A DNA stretch of 64,000 nt from Pandoraea vervacti (GCF_000934605.2 NZ_CP010897.2:3534001-3598000); one strand, 5' to 3'; positions 44,330-53,797 are shown, numbered from the stretch's first letter. Made by a program: numbers and translations. The notes: a model not told the origin generated them from the sequence alone.

Positions 44330-44359
44330 TCGGAGCGAGAGGCCGGACGCCGGCTCCGA
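44330..44359 (+). terminator. Possible terminator after the AraC-amidase gene
   Basis: TCGGAGC (44330-44336) pairs with GCTCCGA (44353-44359), with a further CCGG pairing inside the loop. There is no T-run, so it may be only a 3'-end stabiliser. Confidence 0.3.
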
Positions 44360-44439
44360 AGGGCGCGGCGAAGACTCGGGTACATTATTCGCAAAATCGG
44401 CAAAGCGCCGGTCGATACCTTGGCGTCCAAGGAGCGCAA

Positions 44440-45273
44440 ATGAAACCCGAAACCCGTCTTCGCTATGCCCAACGTATGGAACCTGTGCTGCGCTGGCTGG
44501 CCAGTCATCCGGACAGTGCGCCGGATCTCTACCACCTCGCAGAACTGGCTTGCCTGTCGCCGTACCACTTTCACCGGGTCTACCGCGCGCTGCTCGGTGA
44601 GACGGTGAACGGCACGGTGCAGCGCCTTCGCATGCATCGTGCGGCCATCGCGCTGGCGGAATCGGAGGATTCGATGCGTGTTGTGGCGTCGCGGGCCGGC
44701 TATGCGTCGGACGCGACGTTCAACCGGGCCTTCGGCGCCTTCTTCGGCATGCCGCCGGGACGCTACCGGGATTCCCGCTCCGAGCCCATCGACCCTCAGG
44801 AGCCCAACATGTACCCGATCTCGGTTGAATCTTTTCCCGCCACCACGCTTGCCGTGCTCAAACACAGCGGCGACTATCAACACATCGGCACCGTCTTCGC
44901 GCGCGTCTTCATGCTAGCCGCCGCGCACGGCCTGGCCCGGCCGGATTCCATCGGCTTCGGCATTTACTTCGACGACCCGGAACAGGTGCCCGTCGCGCAG
45001 TTGCGCTCGCTCGCCGGTGTATCGGTTGCCCACGACGCCCCCATCGGCGGTGATCTGGAGCGCTTCGAGATCCCGGCCGGGCGCTGCGCGGTGCTGACCT
45101 ACACCGGCCCGTACAACGAGATGAGCCAGCCGTACCAATGGCTGTTTTCGGAATGGCTGCCCCGCAGCGGGCTCGAACCGGCCGACTTCCCGATGTTCGA
45201 GCAGTACCTCAACGATCCGCGTTCGACCCCGCCGGCGCAGCTTCAGACGAAGATCTGTCTGCCGCTGAAGTGA
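44440..45273 (+). CDS. AraC-family regulator with GyrI-like effector domain
   Basis: A 277-residue protein: AraC DNA-binding domain at the N-terminus (about 10-110, LAELACLSPYHFHRVYRALL and VASRAGYASDATFNRAFGAF) followed by a GyrI/SbmC-like ligand-binding domain (about 125-277, MYPISVESFPATTLAVLKHS). This order is that of Rob-like regulators responding to small hydrophobic or cationic compounds. The target is unknown. Its last 65 bp overlap the 3' end of the convergent selU gene. Confidence 0.9.
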   Translation: MKPETRLRYAQRMEPVLRWLASHPDSAPDLYHLAELACLSPYHFHRVYRALLGETVNGTVQRLRMHRAAIALAESEDSMRVVASRAGYASDATFNRAFGAFFGMPPGRYRDSRSEPIDPQEPNMYPISVESFPATTLAVLKHSGDYQHIGTVFARVFMLAAAHGLARPDSIGFGIYFDDPEQVPVAQLRSLAGVSVAHDAPIGGDLERFEIPAGRCAVLTYTGPYNEMSQPYQWLFSEWLPRSGLEPADFPMFEQYLNDPRSTPPAQLQTKICLPLK

Positions 45274-46312
45274 GCGCGAGCAGGGCCTGCGCCTGGGCGC
45301 GCAGGTCTTGCGCCATCGGGTGAAATGCAAACGGCAGCGCCGTCGTCAATCCCTGCAACATCTTGCGCGAACTGCGCGTGTATGCCGGATCGTAGTGACG
45401 CGTGATCAGCGCCTGCGAGAGCGCGCGCTGCTCTGCGCTGTCGAGCAAGGCGAGCCACTGATCGACGACGGCCTTCCCATGCAGCGGCACGAGGCGCAGC
45501 AATTGCGTCCTGAAATAGTCCGGCTGCGCCAGCAGATGACCGTACTCCTGCGTCAACAACTCGACCCGCTCGTCGACAGACACGCTCACTTCAACGCAGC
45601 GCGGCGTGCCGCGTATCGACGTCATCAGCGACTCGGGCAACGTCACGAGTCCGATGCGTCGGCTCTCGGCCTCCACGAACACCGGGCGAGTCGGATCCAA
45701 TCCGCGCAACGCGCCGATCAGCGCGGTATCGAACGACTTTTGCGACGGCTGCGGCGCATGGGGCATGGCGCCGAGCAACGAACCGCGATGCACCGCGAGC
45801 CCTTCGAGGTCGAGCGTTTGCGCGCCCGCCTGCGCCAGTGCGTGCAGCAACCGGGTCTTGCCGCTGCCCGTATGACCGGCCAGCACCACGAACTCGAACT
45901 TCGGGGGCAAGGTCTGGAGCGCCGCCACCACGTCGGTGCGATACGTCTTGTACCCGCCGTCGAGCTGACGGGCGCGCCAGCCGATCATGTTCATCATCAG
46001 CGTCATCGATGCGGAGCGCATGCCGCCGCGCCAGCAGTACACGAGCGGGCGCCAGTTGCGTGGCCGATCGGCAAAGACCGTCTCGAGATGCCGGGCAATG
46101 TTGCGCGCGACCATGGCGGCGCCTTCACGCGAGGCGTCAAAGGGCGACACCTGTTTGTACATCGTGCCGATCGTCACGCGCTCCTCGTTGCTGAGCACCG
46201 GTGCGTTGATCGCGCCGGGGATGTGGTCGTCGGCAAATTCGAGCGGCGTGCGGACGTCGATGATTTCATCGAACTCGCCCACGCTGGCGAGCGGTACCCT
46301 TAGATGATTCAT
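45209..46312 (-). CDS. selU: tRNA 2-selenouridine synthase
   Basis: A 367-residue protein with an N-terminal rhodanese domain carrying the catalytic Cys (VYCWRGGMRS, about residue 93) and a C-terminal P-loop domain (LAGHTGSGKTRLLHAL, about 145). SelU (MnmH/YbbB) replaces sulphur by selenium in the wobble uridine of certain tRNAs via a geranylated intermediate. It overlaps the lipoprotein stop by 4 bp upstream. The last residues (TSAADRSSSEAAPAGSNADR) form a loose tail inside the region shared with the convergent AraC gene. Confidence 0.93.
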   Translation of the reverse strand: MNHLRVPLASVGEFDEIIDVRTPLEFADDHIPGAINAPVLSNEERVTIGTMYKQVSPFDASREGAAMVARNIARHLETVFADRPRNWRPLVYCWRGGMRSASMTLMMNMIGWRARQLDGGYKTYRTDVVAALQTLPPKFEFVVLAGHTGSGKTRLLHALAQAGAQTLDLEGLAVHRGSLLGAMPHAPQPSQKSFDTALIGALRGLDPTRPVFVEAESRRIGLVTLPESLMTSIRGTPRCVEVSVSVDERVELLTQEYGHLLAQPDYFRTQLLRLVPLHGKAVVDQWLALLDSAEQRALSQALITRHYDPAYTRSSRKMLQGLTTALPFAFHPMAQDLRAQAQALLALTSAADRSSSEAAPAGSNADR

Positions 46313-46962
46313 TGCGCCCCCCCTGCAAGTTGAGCGCAGTGGGCGCCGTAGGGCGTGCGCGATGTGGGCGGTGTCGGCTTGCCATGTGCATCGCCAACGA
46401 GACCGGCGCGCACTTTGGCGGCACGATCGATGATTCGGGTTGCGCCTTCGGCGTCGCCTGCACCCCCTAGCGCCAGCGCGTAGTCGTCGAGCAGTTCGGC
46501 GTAGGCGTATGGGACTTTACGCGCGGCCTCCAGACGATCGAGCGTGCCGAGCGCACGTCCGAAGTATCCGGCCGACGCGGCGTATTGCCGTTGTACCAGC
46601 GCGAGACGCGCCAGTTCCACCAGCGCGGGATAGCGATAGCGGGCCGTCAGGATGTCGAGGTCATAGGCCTGACTGAGTTCGCGCTCGGCTTCCGCGTAAT
46701 AGCAGGTCACGCCGAGCGCGCGGCCGTAGTCGAAGTGGATCGCGGCCCGTTGCGCCGCCGGCCAGCCGGACTGGTCCGCCACGAGCGCCGCCTGCCCGAA
46801 GGCCCGGCGTGCGGTGTCCCAGTCGCCGCGCACTTCGGCGGCGCCGCCTTGTGCCGCGTAGTCGGGGCCGAGCGGCTTCGGTGGGGTTGTCGTGCACCCG
46901 GCAGCGATCATCGCGCCACCCCACGCAAACGCCCCCGCCCACCACGTTGAAAATCGAATCAT
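46309..46962 (-). CDS. TPR-containing lipoprotein
   Basis: A 217-residue protein with a lipoprotein signal peptide ending in the lipobox AAGC (Cys 23), followed by repeated helix pairs of tetratricopeptide type (about 40-190). It should be anchored to a membrane facing the periplasm and act as a protein-binding scaffold. It is translationally coupled to selU (ATGA), but no functional link is evident. Confidence 0.75.
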   Translation of the reverse strand: MIRFSTWWAGAFAWGGAMIAAGCTTTPPKPLGPDYAAQGGAAEVRGDWDTARRAFGQAALVADQSGWPAAQRAAIHFDYGRALGVTCYYAEAERELSQAYDLDILTARYRYPALVELARLALVQRQYAASAGYFGRALGTLDRLEAARKVPYAYAELLDDYALALGGAGDAEGATRIIDRAAKVRAGLVGDAHGKPTPPTSRTPYGAHCAQLAGGAQ

Positions 46963-46985
46963 CGGAAAAGGAAAACCGCCGGAAA

Positions 46986-48575
46986 TTACCTATCGCGGGG
47001 CACCTGCGCCCTGCGCTCGCCCGACAGGATACCTCGTCGCACCTGCACACCCCAACGCTGGCGCCCCGTGAGGAAGTGTCCCCAGCCCATGGCGGCCCCG
47101 GCGTGACGCATCAACTGGAACGAAAACGGCTCGAGGAGGGCGGCAACGAACGCCAGTCCGAAACTGCTGCCGGTGCGGCGGCCGGTCCAGCGGCGATAGG
47201 CGTGCACGGACCACAGGTGAAAGCCGAGGTCGATCACGATCTTGCCCAGAATGATGCCCGAGACCGGCAGCACCACACCGTAGTGCCCTTCGCAGACGAA
47301 GGTCACGAGCAACGCGAAGGCGGTCAGACCGTAGATCGGTTGCAGCGTGTCGAAGGCCTTGACCGGCAGCATCCAGCGGCCAAGGTTGCCATATCGACCG
47401 TTGCCGACCATGTCGCGATACCAGTATTGCGTCTGAAGGAAACCGGCGAACCAGCGACGACGTTGCCGCAGGAAGCTCGCGATGGTGCCCGGCGCATCGG
47501 TGAGCGCCTGTGCGGCGCCCACCACACGCACCTCCCAGTGCCGCGCATGTGCGACCGAGTCGCGACGCAGACGGTGGATCAACTCGTAGTCCTCGACCAG
47601 ACACGCCGGGTCGAACCCGCCGACCGCCAGCACGGCTTCGCGACGAAAGCACGCGAAAGCGCCGGAGATCAGCAACAGGCCGTCCGCGCGCATCCAGGCA
47701 AACCGCGAGATGAAGTTGCGGATGTACTCGTACGTCTGGAAAAACTGCAAGACACGTGCGCCCGCGGTGTCGCCGCACACAGGGGTCAGCACGCCGGTCG
47801 CCGCAACGAGACGCGGGCGTCGGGCGAACGCGTCATGCATGGCCGCACATGCCCCGGCGTCGAGCAAAGTGTCTGCGTCGACCGTCATGACGATATCGGT
47901 GTCCATGCCGACGAGCGCGGCGTTGAGCGCGCGCGCCTTGCCGCCATGGGGCACACGCAGCCATCGCAAATTCGGATAGCGGGTGCTCGGCGCGCTCAGC
48001 GCGCCGATGCCCGGGTCCACCAGCCCGTACTCGCGGGTGAGCCACGCGACGGTGTCGTCCTGCGAGCCGTCGTCTGCAATGACGATCGCATCCGGCACGC
48101 GACGTCCGCCCATCAGCGCACGCAGCATCACGGGCAAGGCCGCCGCTTCGTTGTGCGCCGCGACCACGACGCCCAGCGTGAGATCCGGGGACACCCTGCC
48201 GCCCGCATCGTCGGCACTACCGACATTGCCGACATTGCCGACGTGCCCGACGCTCGCGCACATCTCGTCCGGATCGGGGCGCATCAACCGCCATGCCTGC
48301 CAGAAGACGAACGCCAGCAGCAGGGTGTCGTACACGACATAGGCCACCCCGGCGCCCCAGGCAAAAACGCCCTTGAGCAGGAACGCCTGCGCGAACAACA
48401 GGCACCACAGGAGGGCCACGCCACTGTGCACGAGCCAACTGGCCATTGGCGTGCGCGGCAGTGTGAAGCGCGGCGAATGCTGCGCGCGTAACGTTTCCAG
48501 TCGCGCAACGCCCGTCTCGATATCCCTGCTGATGTTCGGGCCCATGTCCGCGTCCGTGCGCATGTTTGTGCACAT
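46986..48575 (-). CDS. Membrane-bound family 2 glycosyltransferase
   Basis: A 529-residue protein with N-terminal membrane helices (about 45-90), a GT2 domain with the UDP-sugar and metal motifs (VVVAAHNEAAALPVML, DADTLLD), the acceptor/catalytic EDYELIHRLRRD, the processive-type RQRRRWFAGF segment, and further membrane helices at the C-terminus. Such enzymes polymerise or transfer sugars at the inner membrane (PgaC, cellulose synthase and relatives). The product is unknown. The start ATG 48575 lies 8 bp after the cytochrome b561 stop; ATGs at 48563 and 48545 are alternatives. Confidence 0.85.
   Translation of the reverse strand: MCTNMRTDADMGPNISRDIETGVARLETLRAQHSPRFTLPRTPMASWLVHSGVALLWCLLFAQAFLLKGVFAWGAGVAYVVYDTLLLAFVFWQAWRLMRPDPDEMCASVGHVGNVGNVGSADDAGGRVSPDLTLGVVVAAHNEAAALPVMLRALMGGRRVPDAIVIADDGSQDDTVAWLTREYGLVDPGIGALSAPSTRYPNLRWLRVPHGGKARALNAALVGMDTDIVMTVDADTLLDAGACAAMHDAFARRPRLVAATGVLTPVCGDTAGARVLQFFQTYEYIRNFISRFAWMRADGLLLISGAFACFRREAVLAVGGFDPACLVEDYELIHRLRRDSVAHARHWEVRVVGAAQALTDAPGTIASFLRQRRRWFAGFLQTQYWYRDMVGNGRYGNLGRWMLPVKAFDTLQPIYGLTAFALLVTFVCEGHYGVVLPVSGIILGKIVIDLGFHLWSVHAYRRWTGRRTGSSFGLAFVAALLEPFSFQLMRHAGAAMGWGHFLTGRQRWGVQVRRGILSGERRAQVPRDR
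48221..48247 (-). repeat. 9-bp tandem repeat in the glycosyltransferase gene
   Basis: Three copies of a 9-mer (cgacattgc twice, then cgacgtgcc) encode GNVGNVGH-like residues in the linker between the membrane part and the catalytic domain. Confidence 0.6.
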
Positions 48576-48583
48576 CGCCGCGT

Positions 48584-49225
48584 TCACGGAAGCATCCGGC
48601 CGATCACCGGGTGACGGTCGATCCACTGATGCTTGAGCGCACCGCCGACATGCAGCGCCAGCAACACGTAGAGGGTGTAGGCGCAATAGGTGTGAACGTC
48701 GCCAAGCACGCCGTGCCAGTAGTCCTTGCCGGCATCGCTCATTGCCATCAGGAAGCCGATACGCGGAAACGGAATGGCGCCGAACAGCACCAGCGGATGG
48801 GTCGAGGCGGCGACCCACGCCGAATCGTGCGCCCAGCCCGAGAGCGGAATCGCGAAGATCAGCACGTACAGCAACCAGTGCGCCAGATGTGCTGCGGCGC
48901 GCTCCCACGATGCGAAGACATGCGACAACGCGGGCGGGCGATGCGTCACGCGCCAAAGCACCCGCAGGATTGCAAGGCCCAGCACCGAGATGCCGACGGA
49001 CTTGTGCAGGTCGATCCAGAAGCGTACGTCGATCTTTTCGAGCGTCGCGTCGGACAACAAGGCAATTGTCTGGCCGATCGCCACGTTGCCGAGCATCAGC
49101 AATGCGACGACCCAATGCAGCAGCATGGCCACGCGGGTGTATTTCGGGTCTTCGTACAGCGCCACGGGCGGTTTGCCGGCCGGGGCGGATGCCGTGGATG
49201 CTGCGCAAGGAGGAAGAGAATTCAC
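48584..49225 (-). CDS. Cytochrome b561 family protein
   Basis: A 213-residue membrane protein with four hydrophobic helices and the histidines expected to bind two b hemes (LHWVVALLMLG, DLHKSVG, AHLAHWLLYV, DVHTYCAYTLYVLLALH). Bacterial members pass electrons across the inner membrane, for example to periplasmic acceptors or superoxide. It precedes the glycosyltransferase gene by 8 bp. The 285 bp upstream (49226-49510), shared with the divergent enzyme gene, has several TTACCG/ATTACGG motifs but no gene. Confidence 0.9.
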   Translation of the reverse strand: MNSLPPCAASTASAPAGKPPVALYEDPKYTRVAMLLHWVVALLMLGNVAIGQTIALLSDATLEKIDVRFWIDLHKSVGISVLGLAILRVLWRVTHRPPALSHVFASWERAAAHLAHWLLYVLIFAIPLSGWAHDSAWVAASTHPLVLFGAIPFPRIGFLMAMSDAGKDYWHGVLGDVHTYCAYTLYVLLALHVGGALKHQWIDRHPVIGRMLP

Positions 49226-49510
49226 GTTGGACGTCCTGAGAATACGCGGGAAGATGATGGCATAACGCCAATTGAAGCGCGCTTATTCCCGCATTACCGC
49301 AAAAAAGTTGTTACCGGGCATTACGACGCCCGCCGGGGGGCCGGCCGCTTACGGAACCGACGAAAACCGTATTACGGTCGCCTTTGTCGCAAACCCCAAA
49401 CCCGTCTCTCAGGCGCGCGGCGACTGCCTTGCAGGCCTGTCGCAAAACCGCGATGATCGGGCATTGCGTGCGCAGCGTGCGATGCACTGCGCCCCTACAG
49501 GAGACACACC

Positions 49511-50335
49511 ATGCCTCGCAGCACCGCCGAAAAACGCGCCGCATTTCGCGAACTCCACCTTGCCGGTTGCTTTGTCATCCCCAATCCTTGGGACGCCGGC
49601 AGCGCACGGTATCTCGAACATGCCGGTTTCCAGGCGATTGCCTCCACTAGTTCCGGTTTCGCCTGGTCGACGGGGCGGCCTGACAACGGCGTGACGCGAG
49701 ACACCGTACTCGCCCACCTGCGCACGCTGGTCGACGCCACGGATCTGCCCGTCAATGCCGACTTCGAGAGCGGCTTCGGCGACACCCCGGAGGACGTGGC
49801 GCGCAGCGTCAAGATGGCGGTGGCGACCGGCGTGGCCGGCCTGTCCATCGAAGATTCGACCGGCAACGACCTCGAACCGCTTTTCCCTGTCGAAGAGGCG
49901 GTTGCCCGCCTGAAGGCCGCGCGCCGCGCCATCGACGAGACCGGCGGCGACACGCTGCTCGTCGGGCGCGCCGAGAACTTCTTCGCCGGCGTGCCCGATC
50001 TCGACGACACGATCAAACGCCTCCAGGCGTATGCCGAAGCCGGCGCCGATTGTCTGTATGCGCCGGGCATTGCATCGGCCGAACAGATCAGCGCCGTGGT
50101 CTCGGCGGTTGCGCCGAAGCCGGTCAACGTGCTCATTGGCGCGACGTCGCCTTTCACGTTGCAGACACTGGCGAACCTCGGCGTGCGACGGGTGAGCGTT
50201 GGCGGCGCCCTCGCGCGCGCCGCGTGGGGCGGCTTCATGCACGCCGCGCAGGCGCTCGCACAGGGCCGCTTCGATGGCTTCGACGGGGCAGCGAGCGGCG
50301 CCACGCTCAACGGCTTGTTCCGTCAGGGCGAGTGA
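49511..50335 (+). CDS. Isocitrate lyase/PEP mutase family enzyme
   Basis: A 274-residue TIM-barrel protein of the ICL/PEP-mutase superfamily (NPWDAGSARYLEHAGF near the start, VNADFESGFGDTPEDV with metal-binding acids, GLSIEDSTG). Members cleave or decarboxylate 2-oxo or 2-hydroxy acids such as oxaloacetate, methylisocitrate or phosphonopyruvate. The usual DADTGYG metal motif is NADFESGFG here, as in the broad uncharacterised subgroup. The exact reaction cannot be stated. The ATG follows ACAGGAGACACACC, a good ribosome-binding site. Confidence 0.88.
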   Translation: MPRSTAEKRAAFRELHLAGCFVIPNPWDAGSARYLEHAGFQAIASTSSGFAWSTGRPDNGVTRDTVLAHLRTLVDATDLPVNADFESGFGDTPEDVARSVKMAVATGVAGLSIEDSTGNDLEPLFPVEEAVARLKAARRAIDETGGDTLLVGRAENFFAGVPDLDDTIKRLQAYAEAGADCLYAPGIASAEQISAVVSAVAPKPVNVLIGATSPFTLQTLANLGVRRVSVGGALARAAWGGFMHAAQALAQGRFDGFDGAASGATLNGLFRQGE

Positions 50336-50492
50336 CCGGCCAGCGGGTCAGCTGAGGATCCACGGCGGCATCGGACGCCGCCGAGCGCGATGACCGGTGG
50401 ATCGCCAGTGACTTTTCGTCGATAGACGTTGCCGTGGCGGCGCGTGGAGAATGCACGACGAACACGGCATCTCATTCGACGGAGCACCCCTC

Positions 50493-51293
50493 ATGAATTC
50501 CCCGCACGACGCCTTTGCCATTCCCACACCGCTCGGCGCGCCGCTGCCCAAGCCTCAGGTCTTCGATAACGTTGCGCACGAGCGCGCGGACCGGAAACTA
50601 CGTCTGGCGGTCGCGTTCCGGATCTTTGCCCGCTTCGGTCTGGCCGAAGGCATCGCCGGGCACATCACCGTACGCGACCCCGAATTTCACGACCGGTTCT
50701 GGGTGAACCGATACGCGCAGCACTTCTCGTCGATCCATCCCGACGACCTGATTCTGGTCGATGAAACCGGACGTCTGCACCACGGCGACGGCCCCGTCAA
50801 CGCGGCCGCCATGGCGATCCACGCCGGCATTCATGCCACCCTGCCCCATGTCACGGCCGCTGCCCACACGCACACGACACACGGCCGCGCATTCTCCGCA
50901 CGCACGCGCGAACTCGCGCCGATCAATCAGGAAGCGTGCCTGTTCTTCGAGGACCACGTGCTGTTCCGTGGCGACGTGCTCGTGCTCGGGGCGGACGAGG
51001 GCCGTCGCATCGCTCGGGCGATGGGCCACAAACGCGCTGCCGTCCTGCTCAACCACGGACTGCTCACGGTCGGCTCGTCGGTCGACGCTGCCGCCTATCG
51101 CTTTCTCGCGATGGAACGGTGCGCCCAGGTCCAGTTGCTCGCCGAGGCGGCCGGTCCGCTTGAAGTCCTCTCCGATGCCGAAGCCCGTGAAGTCTTCCGT
51201 CTGCTCGGTTCGGACTACGTAGCATGGCTGGGTTATCAGGGACTCTACGAACAAGTGTTGCGCGAGTGTCCGGAGCTCAGGCCCGCTCGCTGA
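50493..51293 (+). CDS. Class II aldolase/adducin family protein
   Basis: A 266-residue protein with the zinc-binding histidines of class II aldolases (HTHTTHG about 128-134 and LLNHGLL about 189). The family includes fuculose-phosphate aldolase and many decarboxylases/aldolases of unknown substrate. The start ATG 50493 has GGAG eight bases upstream; the earlier ATG 50451 has poor spacing. Its 3' end overlaps the convergent LysR gene by 17 bp. Confidence 0.88.
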   Translation: MNSPHDAFAIPTPLGAPLPKPQVFDNVAHERADRKLRLAVAFRIFARFGLAEGIAGHITVRDPEFHDRFWVNRYAQHFSSIHPDDLILVDETGRLHHGDGPVNAAAMAIHAGIHATLPHVTAAAHTHTTHGRAFSARTRELAPINQEACLFFEDHVLFRGDVLVLGADEGRRIARAMGHKRAAVLLNHGLLTVGSSVDAAAYRFLAMERCAQVQLLAEAAGPLEVLSDAEAREVFRLLGSDYVAWLGYQGLYEQVLRECPELRPAR

Positions 51294-52263
51294 GATACGT
51301 GTCGACGGCACCCCGTAGCCAGGCGTCGAACTGCCGCAACGGCGCCCAGTCGCGGCGCTGCGCCGGATACGAAAAATAGAGGGTCTGCGCATTGGCGAGT
51401 GTATGCGGATGCGCTTGCACCAGCGCACCGCTGGCCAGTTCGCGCTCGATCAGCACACGCGGCAGCAACGCCACCCCCAACCCCGCAACGGCCGCGTTGA
51501 TCGCCATGATGAACATGTCGTAGCGTTGTGTGCGGCGCTGCGGCTTGATCGCCCCGCCATGCTCCGGCGCAGGTCCCGTCAGCCCCGTCAGCCCCGTCGG
51601 GTCCATCGGGTCCATCGGGTCCGTCAGGCGCTGAGAGGCGAACCAGTCGTCCCAGGCGCGCGGCAGATCGCGCGCACAGATCCATGACTGTGCCGCGATC
51701 TGTTCGAGCGTCATCGACGCCCCGTGCGTGTGCTGCGCGAGCAGCCGGGGTGCGGCAACGAGCCACAGCGAATCGTCGGTAATGAGCGCGGTTCCCGGCA
51801 TGCCCGGCCAGCGGCGCGTGCTGAAGTAGATCGCGGCGTCGAACGCCGAATCGTCGAAAAAGACCGGTTGATCGCGCCCCAGAATGTGCAGGCGAACATC
51901 ACGCGTGTTGGCGTAGAAGTCGTCGAGCCGCGGGATCAGCCATTGCGCCGCAAACGTTACGCCGACCGCGATTTCGAGTTCCGTCTCTCGTCCTTGCTGC
52001 ACCACATCGAGCGTATCGCGGCGAATCTGATCGAGATGCACGCGAATGCGTTTGGCGTATTCCGCGCCCGCCGGCGTGAGAACCAGTCGTTGCCGGACGC
52101 GCTCGAACAGCGCCACCCCCAGATGCTTCTCGAGCTCTCCCACGCGTTTGCATACCGCCCCGTGTGTGAGCGCAAGTTCCTGCGCAGCGCTTGCGAAGTT
52201 CTGATGACGGGCGCTCGCCTCGAAGGCCTGCAACGCCGAGAGGCTGGGAACGCCCAGACGCAT
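51277..52263 (-). CDS. LysR-family regulator with in-frame repeat
   Basis: A 328-residue LysR-type regulator of the GcvA-like group (ALQAFEASARHQNFASAAQELALTHGAV in the DNA-binding domain). The effector domain (about 90-320) contains an 18-residue insertion of DPM/DPT/GLT triplets (about residues 212-230) coded by six 9-bp repeats. It probably controls the convergent aldolase or the PEP-mutase-like gene, but that is only proximity. Confidence 0.88.
   Translation of the reverse strand: MRLGVPSLSALQAFEASARHQNFASAAQELALTHGAVCKRVGELEKHLGVALFERVRQRLVLTPAGAEYAKRIRVHLDQIRRDTLDVVQQGRETELEIAVGVTFAAQWLIPRLDDFYANTRDVRLHILGRDQPVFFDDSAFDAAIYFSTRRWPGMPGTALITDDSLWLVAAPRLLAQHTHGASMTLEQIAAQSWICARDLPRAWDDWFASQRLTDPMDPMDPTGLTGLTGPAPEHGGAIKPQRRTQRYDMFIMAINAAVAGLGVALLPRVLIERELASGALVQAHPHTLANAQTLYFSYPAQRRDWAPLRQFDAWLRGAVDTYLSERA
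51575..51628 (-). repeat. Six 9-bp tandem repeats inside the LysR gene
   Basis: Two copies of cccgtcagc, one cccgtcggg, two tccatcggg and one tccgtcagg follow each other without gaps. In the minus frame they encode a DPM-DPM-DPT-GLT-GLT-GP string. Copy number changes would keep the frame. Confidence 0.8.
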
Positions 52264-52408
52264 GGTGGCTCCTGCGGGAAAACGATGTTGCCCGACAGTC
52301 TATGCGATGCGTCGCGCAGCCACCAGGCGGCCCGCCGAGCCGGAGCGTCGACGGGCCGCGAGACCTTGGGTCGCACAACAATGTGAAGCATGCAAGGGAT
52401 GCGCGCCA

Positions 52409-53797
52409 TCACTCCACGTGCGCCACACCACCGGCGAGCACCGCGCCGCCAGCGACTTCGCGGGGCAGCGCCCACGACATCCAGCGAGTCCGAAGCGCGA
52501 CGACCAGTACGAAGGCGAGCGCCGCCAGCGCGCCGAACGTGGCGAACCCCATCTGATAGCTACCGGTCGACTCCTTGGCCATGCCCATGATCACCGGCAG
52601 GTAAAAGCCGCCGATTCCGCCAGCTGCGCCGATGATGCCCGACATCAGGCCAGTCTTGCCTTGCCAGCGTTGCGGCACGAGTTGGAAGGTCGCCCCGTTG
52701 CCCAGACCGAAGCACATGTAGACGAGCACGAGCAACGCGATGCCGGCGCCTTGCGGGGGCATCCACGCGGCGAACACGAAGTCGATCACGGAGATGGCGG
52801 CGAGCAGCAGCACGAGCGCGCGCACCCCGGAGATGCGATCGGCCACGAGACCGCCGATGGGCCGCACCAGTGCGCCGAGGAAGGCCAGCAACGACATGAA
52901 CAGACCGGCTTCGAGACGCGGCATGCCGTACAGCGAAATCAACAGCGTGGTCACGTATGAAGACATTCCCACGAAGCCGCCAAACGTAATGCTGTAGACG
53001 AGCATGATGACCCAGGTGTCGCGCTCGCCCAGCACGCCGCGGTAATGACGCGGCAGCACAGCGATGGCGAGCAGGGCCCCCAACACGGGGAGCAGCAAGA
53101 TGCCTGCCTTGCCTTCGCCGAACGCGCCGGCATGCACGCACAGCACGAGGGCAATCAGCCCGAACACCGTGATGAAGAAGCTCGAGAACGCGCGCGGCGC
53201 ACTGCCCGACTTCACGCCCTGATCCTTCGCCCAGAACACGAGCGCCAGCGCGGTGAGCACGAGCAGCGGCAGCGCGGCGCCGGCGGCATGCGCCCAGCCA
53301 TAGTGTTCGGCCAGTCCCGGGAACATGAAGCCGTCGAGCACGGCGCCCACGTTGCCCGCCGCTGCCAGCCCCAGCACCAGGCCCTGGACCTTCGGTGGAT
53401 AATTGCTGCCGGCCATTGGCAACGCGACCGCAAAGCTCGCACCGCCGACGCCCAGGAACACGCCAAGCACGAGCAGCAGCGTGTAAGACGGTGTGCCCGG
53501 CATCAACAACAACACGACCGACGGAATTGCCGAGAGCGTGAGCCCCATCAAGGCGATTTTTCTGCCGTCGCACGCTTGATACAGATTGCCCAGCGTGACG
53601 CGAAGAATAGCCGCGCCCAGCACCGGCACCGCCACGAGGAAGCCGGTCTGTGCGGGCGTCATCGCGATGTCCTTGCCGATGAACGGCGCCAGCGGTCCTA
53701 GCATGACCCAGACCGTAAAGCCGGTGTCGAAGTAGAGAAAACACGCAACCAGCGCGCGCCAGTTGCCACTTTTCAACGATTGCGTGAGCGTGCTCAT
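52409..53797 (-). CDS. narK: Nitrate/nitrite MFS transporter (NarK/NasA type)
   Basis: A 462-residue major facilitator with about 12 hydrophobic helices. The nitrate-porter signature regions are visible (AAAGNVGAVLDGF about 145-157 and AAGGIGGFYLPVIMG about 405-420), as is the MFS loop RVTLGNLYQACDGRK. It should import nitrate or exchange nitrate for nitrite. No nitrate reductase gene is in the window. A consensus sigma-54 promoter and an attenuator-like leader precede it, which suggests nitrogen assimilation. Confidence 0.9.
   Translation of the reverse strand: MSTLTQSLKSGNWRALVACFLYFDTGFTVWVMLGPLAPFIGKDIAMTPAQTGFLVAVPVLGAAILRVTLGNLYQACDGRKIALMGLTLSAIPSVVLLLMPGTPSYTLLLVLGVFLGVGGASFAVALPMAGSNYPPKVQGLVLGLAAAGNVGAVLDGFMFPGLAEHYGWAHAAGAALPLLVLTALALVFWAKDQGVKSGSAPRAFSSFFITVFGLIALVLCVHAGAFGEGKAGILLLPVLGALLAIAVLPRHYRGVLGERDTWVIMLVYSITFGGFVGMSSYVTTLLISLYGMPRLEAGLFMSLLAFLGALVRPIGGLVADRISGVRALVLLLAAISVIDFVFAAWMPPQGAGIALLVLVYMCFGLGNGATFQLVPQRWQGKTGLMSGIIGAAGGIGGFYLPVIMGMAKESTGSYQMGFATFGALAALAFVLVVALRTRWMSWALPREVAGGAVLAGGVAHVE

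Noticed and set aside
48576..49271. Extension of the glycosyltransferase frame to 49271
   Set aside because: It would overlap the whole cytochrome b561 gene; that stretch has no glycosyltransferase features.
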